From assembly GCA_964036665.1 (NCBI GenBank), contig OZ038528.1:18277245-18341244 (forward strand): DNA of 64,000 nt, in the 5' to 3' direction. The stretch comes from Gordius sp. MW1 (taxonomy: Eukaryota; Nematomorpha; Gordioida; Gordea; Gordiidae). The notes under the pieces were generated by a model. The model ran no database searches. It was not told the DNA's origin and saw only the letters and a program-made list of their open reading frames with translations. Of this stretch, positions 61,442 to 64,000 are shown one piece after another. Position numbers and translations under genes: made by a program. Numbering within the stretch: position 1 is the first letter of the stretch; every line of letters starts with the position of its first letter.

Positions 61442-61815
61442 TACACCACAATTTTTATTACTCTCGAATTGGATACTAAAATTAAAACGAGTTCGGGAGG
61501 GATTCGGTTAAAAAATTTAAGCGCTTTCGGGTCGGGTTCGGGTTGAGAGAAATGACTTTGCAGTTCTCTACTTGAGATCATTTTTATCTTTTGTGAATGT
61601 TTTTTGGCCGGTGACCATTCTGGCTTTTAGCATAATAAAATTCGGTATGCTTAATCCCATTTTTTATTTTAAAATATGCCAGCTTGAGTGATTTTAATAA
61701 ATTTAATAAAGCAGAAAATATAAAAAGGGCAAGTCATAGCGTAAGAAAATGCGGATATTTAAGCCCGACTCATATAAAAAGGCCTAGAAAGTCATGTTAG
61801 TCAGTACCAAAGGTA

Positions 61816-62737
61816 GGGGAAACCGGGGCTACTGAAAAAATTAAATCGCGTTTAAAAAAAACTAAAAACAATTTTTCCAATTTTTCTGTTGGAATATATT
61901 TTTAAGGTCTATTTTTACTATAGGACAAAAATTTGGAGGGAAATAAGTAATGGTTTTCTCACAAATTAAGTTTAAAAAAAACAAAAATCCAAAAGTTTTT
62001 GAAAATGCCCGGGGCTAGTCGCCGTTAGATTAACTCTGGCGTTTTCACTTCTTATTAGTGTATGCTAACTCAAATCAAAAAAAATATTGTTCCATTATAA
62101 AAAATGAAGAAAACGCAAATGTAATATAATTATTTTTTTTTATAAAACAAATAAAAATGGTCAAGATGACAATCTGACTTAGGAACAGTTAAAAGGCGGA
62201 TTTAGCAATGGAAAATAACTTTTAGTCGTTTTGTAATGTATAATCATAGTCTATTTCTATTCCAAATAACACTAAGTTAGATTATTAAACAAATTTTTTT
62301 GTCTTTTAAATCTTGTCATTTGTAAGACACTATGAAAAATGGCTAGCAATAGCCCCTCTTCGACTAGCCCCGACCCCTATTTTCATAAACAATCAATTAT
62401 TTAAGATGATATATTGCATGTAAAAATTTAATCATTAGACGGTTTTTATATAAAAAATCTCCCTTTATAAGATAAAAGTTAAATCAATCCAATATATTCA
62501 GCCAAAAAAATTTTGTGTGCAATATAAAAATTTTGTAAAGGCTACTAATAGCCCCGAAAAATCGTTTTTTTTCAAAAAAAATTTCAAATTTTATTTCTTT
62601 TAAACAAAAAATTTTTCATTTATGCATTATAGAAAAATACACATATGATTTAAATTTTGATTTAATATCATTATTTTTTTAAAAAATAATTAGAAAGATA
62701 ATAGTAACCCCGGGCTACGACTAGCCCCCGTCTTCCC
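61816..62737. mobile_element. 922-bp TA-flanked MITE (Tc1/mariner-like target)
   Basis: The left end GGGGAAACCGGGGCTAC and right end CTAGCCCCCGTCTTCCC are inverted. They are flanked by TA (61814-61815 and 62738-62739). Unit 1 has the empty site AGAGGTATGTTAAATCGC with one TA, which proves the boundaries. Several internal CTAGCCCC/GGGGCTAG motifs and an AT-rich core; no transposase seen. Confidence 0.88.
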
Positions 62738-63107
62738 TATGTTAAATCGCATTTTATCGTCTTTATCCCGATGTTTATTTAAATTTTTTATGAGTTCCAC
62801 GCACAAGCTAAAAAATTACTTTCAATATAATGGAATTGTTTTGTTTTAACAAAAAAATTTATTTAGTTGCCGAAGTTTTGATTAGTTACACAATGATCCC
62901 AAGTTTACTCTGTATAAAGCTTTAAAAACAGTGTTAAAATATTATAAAGATTAACTTTGAAGGCAGGCAGATATAAATGTAATTGAGTTAGTTTACAACA
63001 AAATTACATAATATTTGAAGCAAGCTAAACGTTTTACAACGTCATTATTGTAATAATCAACTGTGTATAGTTGATAGGTTCTAGATCAACAATCGTCTCA
63101 TCATAAA

Positions 63108-63377
63108 ATGCGCTCATTTCGAAAACTTTTAAAAAGCCTTTTATGTTGCTGTTGTAGGGACGAGAAAGAGAACTATTCGGGTAGTGAATACCAGAGTGGG
63201 AGACAGCGACAGGGGACTGAGTACGTGGATGATGTGACGCCCACCCAGTCAGCGCCTGTAATCGTTTCCGGGGAGGAGATTGGCTACCAAGAAGAGCATC
63301 TAAAAAATTTGGCGAATATGCTTGCTTGCACGCCAATATTTGATTACACCGACCTTTGGCGTTACCAAGACGCGTAA
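63108..63377 (+). CDS. Unrecognised small protein G, copy 4 (longest open copy)
   Basis: An 89-residue frame: MRSFRKLLKSLLCCCCRDEK, then a Gly/Ser/Gln-rich stretch, EYVDDVTPTQSAPVIVSGEE, EEHLKNLANMLACTPIFDYT, DLWRYQDA and a stop. The basic, hydrophobic start with four consecutive Cys would suit a palmitoylated membrane anchor, but that is inference. In the other copies the position of this stop is Leu (DALDEAG or DTLDEAG). In copy 4 the same frame is open after the stop to 63617 (DEAGILCDLSSHNVTKIEVK, then KPVLIFLSTYKLASLSHL), so the ancestral product was probably longer, at least 165 residues. The three other complete copies are all broken, so function here is doubtful. It lies 2.7 kb downstream of H in the same unit. 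Confidence 0.4.
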   Translation: MRSFRKLLKSLLCCCCRDEKENYSGSEYQSGRQRQGTEYVDDVTPTQSAPVIVSGEEIGYQEEHLKNLANMLACTPIFDYTDLWRYQDA

Positions 63378-63829
63378 GACGAGGCTGGTATTTTGTGCGA
63401 CCTTTCGTCACACAATGTTACTAAGATCGAGGTTAAGGAGTCTACTCCAAAACCTGTGCTCATCTTCCTTTCCACATATAAATTGGCATCATTATCACAC
63501 TTACTACCAACACTACCCGAGGATAAAAGGATCCTCGGGAGGAGATTTCAACAAAATATTTGTCTATGGAACATAACAATAGGTCACCAATTTATAAGAC
63601 GCAGGAAAGAAGTATAAACCTTTACATATCACTTTATCTGGATCATTTATATATACAATTGCTGATTTGCTTAATATATTTATATCCCTCATGTACGACT
63701 TTATCCCGACCCTTTATATGGGATTTTGCATAAAGGGTTTAGAAAAAGTTTTATATAAAGTTTAAAAATATATTAATCAAAAGTGCCAAATGTGTATATA
63801 AAAGGGTATATTAGGTGTTTACAACATTA

Positions 63830-64000
63830 AATATGTCATTCTGTTGATATAATATTTCGAGCTTTTACTTCTTTACTGCATCTTATGAATTGGTGACCTA
63901 TTGTTATGTTGCCTAGATAAATATTTTGTTGACCGAGGATCCTTTCATCCTCGGGTAGGGTTGGTAGTAAGTGTGATAATGATGCCAATTTAGATGTAGA
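63830..64000 (-). pseudogene. G sequence, copy 5, cut by window end
   Basis: Homologous to 57995-58165, the distal part of G copy 3, and in the same orientation. Only the 3' part is inside the window, so its coding state is unknown. It is the start of a third array unit and of a second palindrome with copy 4. Confidence 0.75.

Larger units (their letters stand above)
51838..64000. repeat. Tandem array of ~6-kb units with inverted G copies
   Basis: Unit 1 runs from 51838 to about 57990, unit 2 from about 57993 to 63830, and unit 3 starts at 63832 and leaves the window. Order in each unit: G on -, a GC-rich leader, H on +, a MITE, an F fragment, then G on +. Units are very similar over long stretches (for example 52901-53010 against 59101-59210, nearly identical), but each has private insertions: a LINE fragment only in unit 1 (about 54330-54960) and a 922-bp MITE only in unit 2 (61816-62737). 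Confidence 0.9.

Noticed and set aside
1-64000. tRNA, rRNA or snRNA genes
   Set aside because: No convincing cloverleaf, box A/B pair or snRNA motif was noticed by eye on either strand; a covariance-model scan would be needed to exclude them.

Overview
This looks like nuclear DNA from an AT-rich metazoan. The recognisable host genes carry spliceosomal introns, one is a DM-domain (doublesex/mab-3 type) gene, and most of the rest is transposon debris. I cannot name the species. The very small introns (33-69 bp, beside multi-kb ones) and the crowd of hAT-like elements suggest an invertebrate.

Host genes. (1) A five-exon ketohexokinase gene on + at 2945-7536; all splice phases close and it encodes 363 residues. 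(2) A DM-domain transcription factor gene on +, with exon 1 at 12407-13310, exon 2 at 13375-13527 and a plausible terminal exon at 31653-31756 after an 18-kb intron. (3) A three-exon PRA1-family (ARL6IP5/JWA-like) membrane protein gene on - at 47231-47840, with introns of 33 and 43 bp. (4) From 51838 to the window end, a tandem array of roughly 6-kb units. Each unit holds an unrecognised zinc-knuckle gene (called H here; intact copy 59635-60425, broken copy 53435-54221) between two inverted copies of a second unrecognised sequence (called G). Where units meet, the G copies form a palindrome of about 0.8-kb arms centred near 57.6 kb, with a second one starting at 63.1 kb.

Mobile DNA. The long DM-gene intron is a stack of nested insertions: a Helitron coding fragment; two copies in opposite orientation of a Helitron/Helentron-like element (E) carrying a 127-bp minisatellite; a short LTR element with near-identical LTRs; a broken Ty3/gypsy pol on the - strand; and two non-autonomous hAT elements (F) inside that pol, one carrying E. 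At 34361-45929 lies an LTR-body-LTR-body-LTR fossil flanked by one TTTAT target duplication. Both bodies carry the same hAT element at the same site, so the duplication followed the hAT insertion. Dispersed through the window are at least 16 short elements with CATGGGCGTAGCC- or CAGTGGCGTAG-like ends, G/C homopolymer tracts and, in many cases, 8-bp target duplications, which marks them as hAT-type MITEs.

The part most likely to be undescribed is the palindromic, multicopy G/H array. A DM-domain gene close to ampliconic palindromes and dense repeats resembles sex-chromosome architecture, but that link is inference only.
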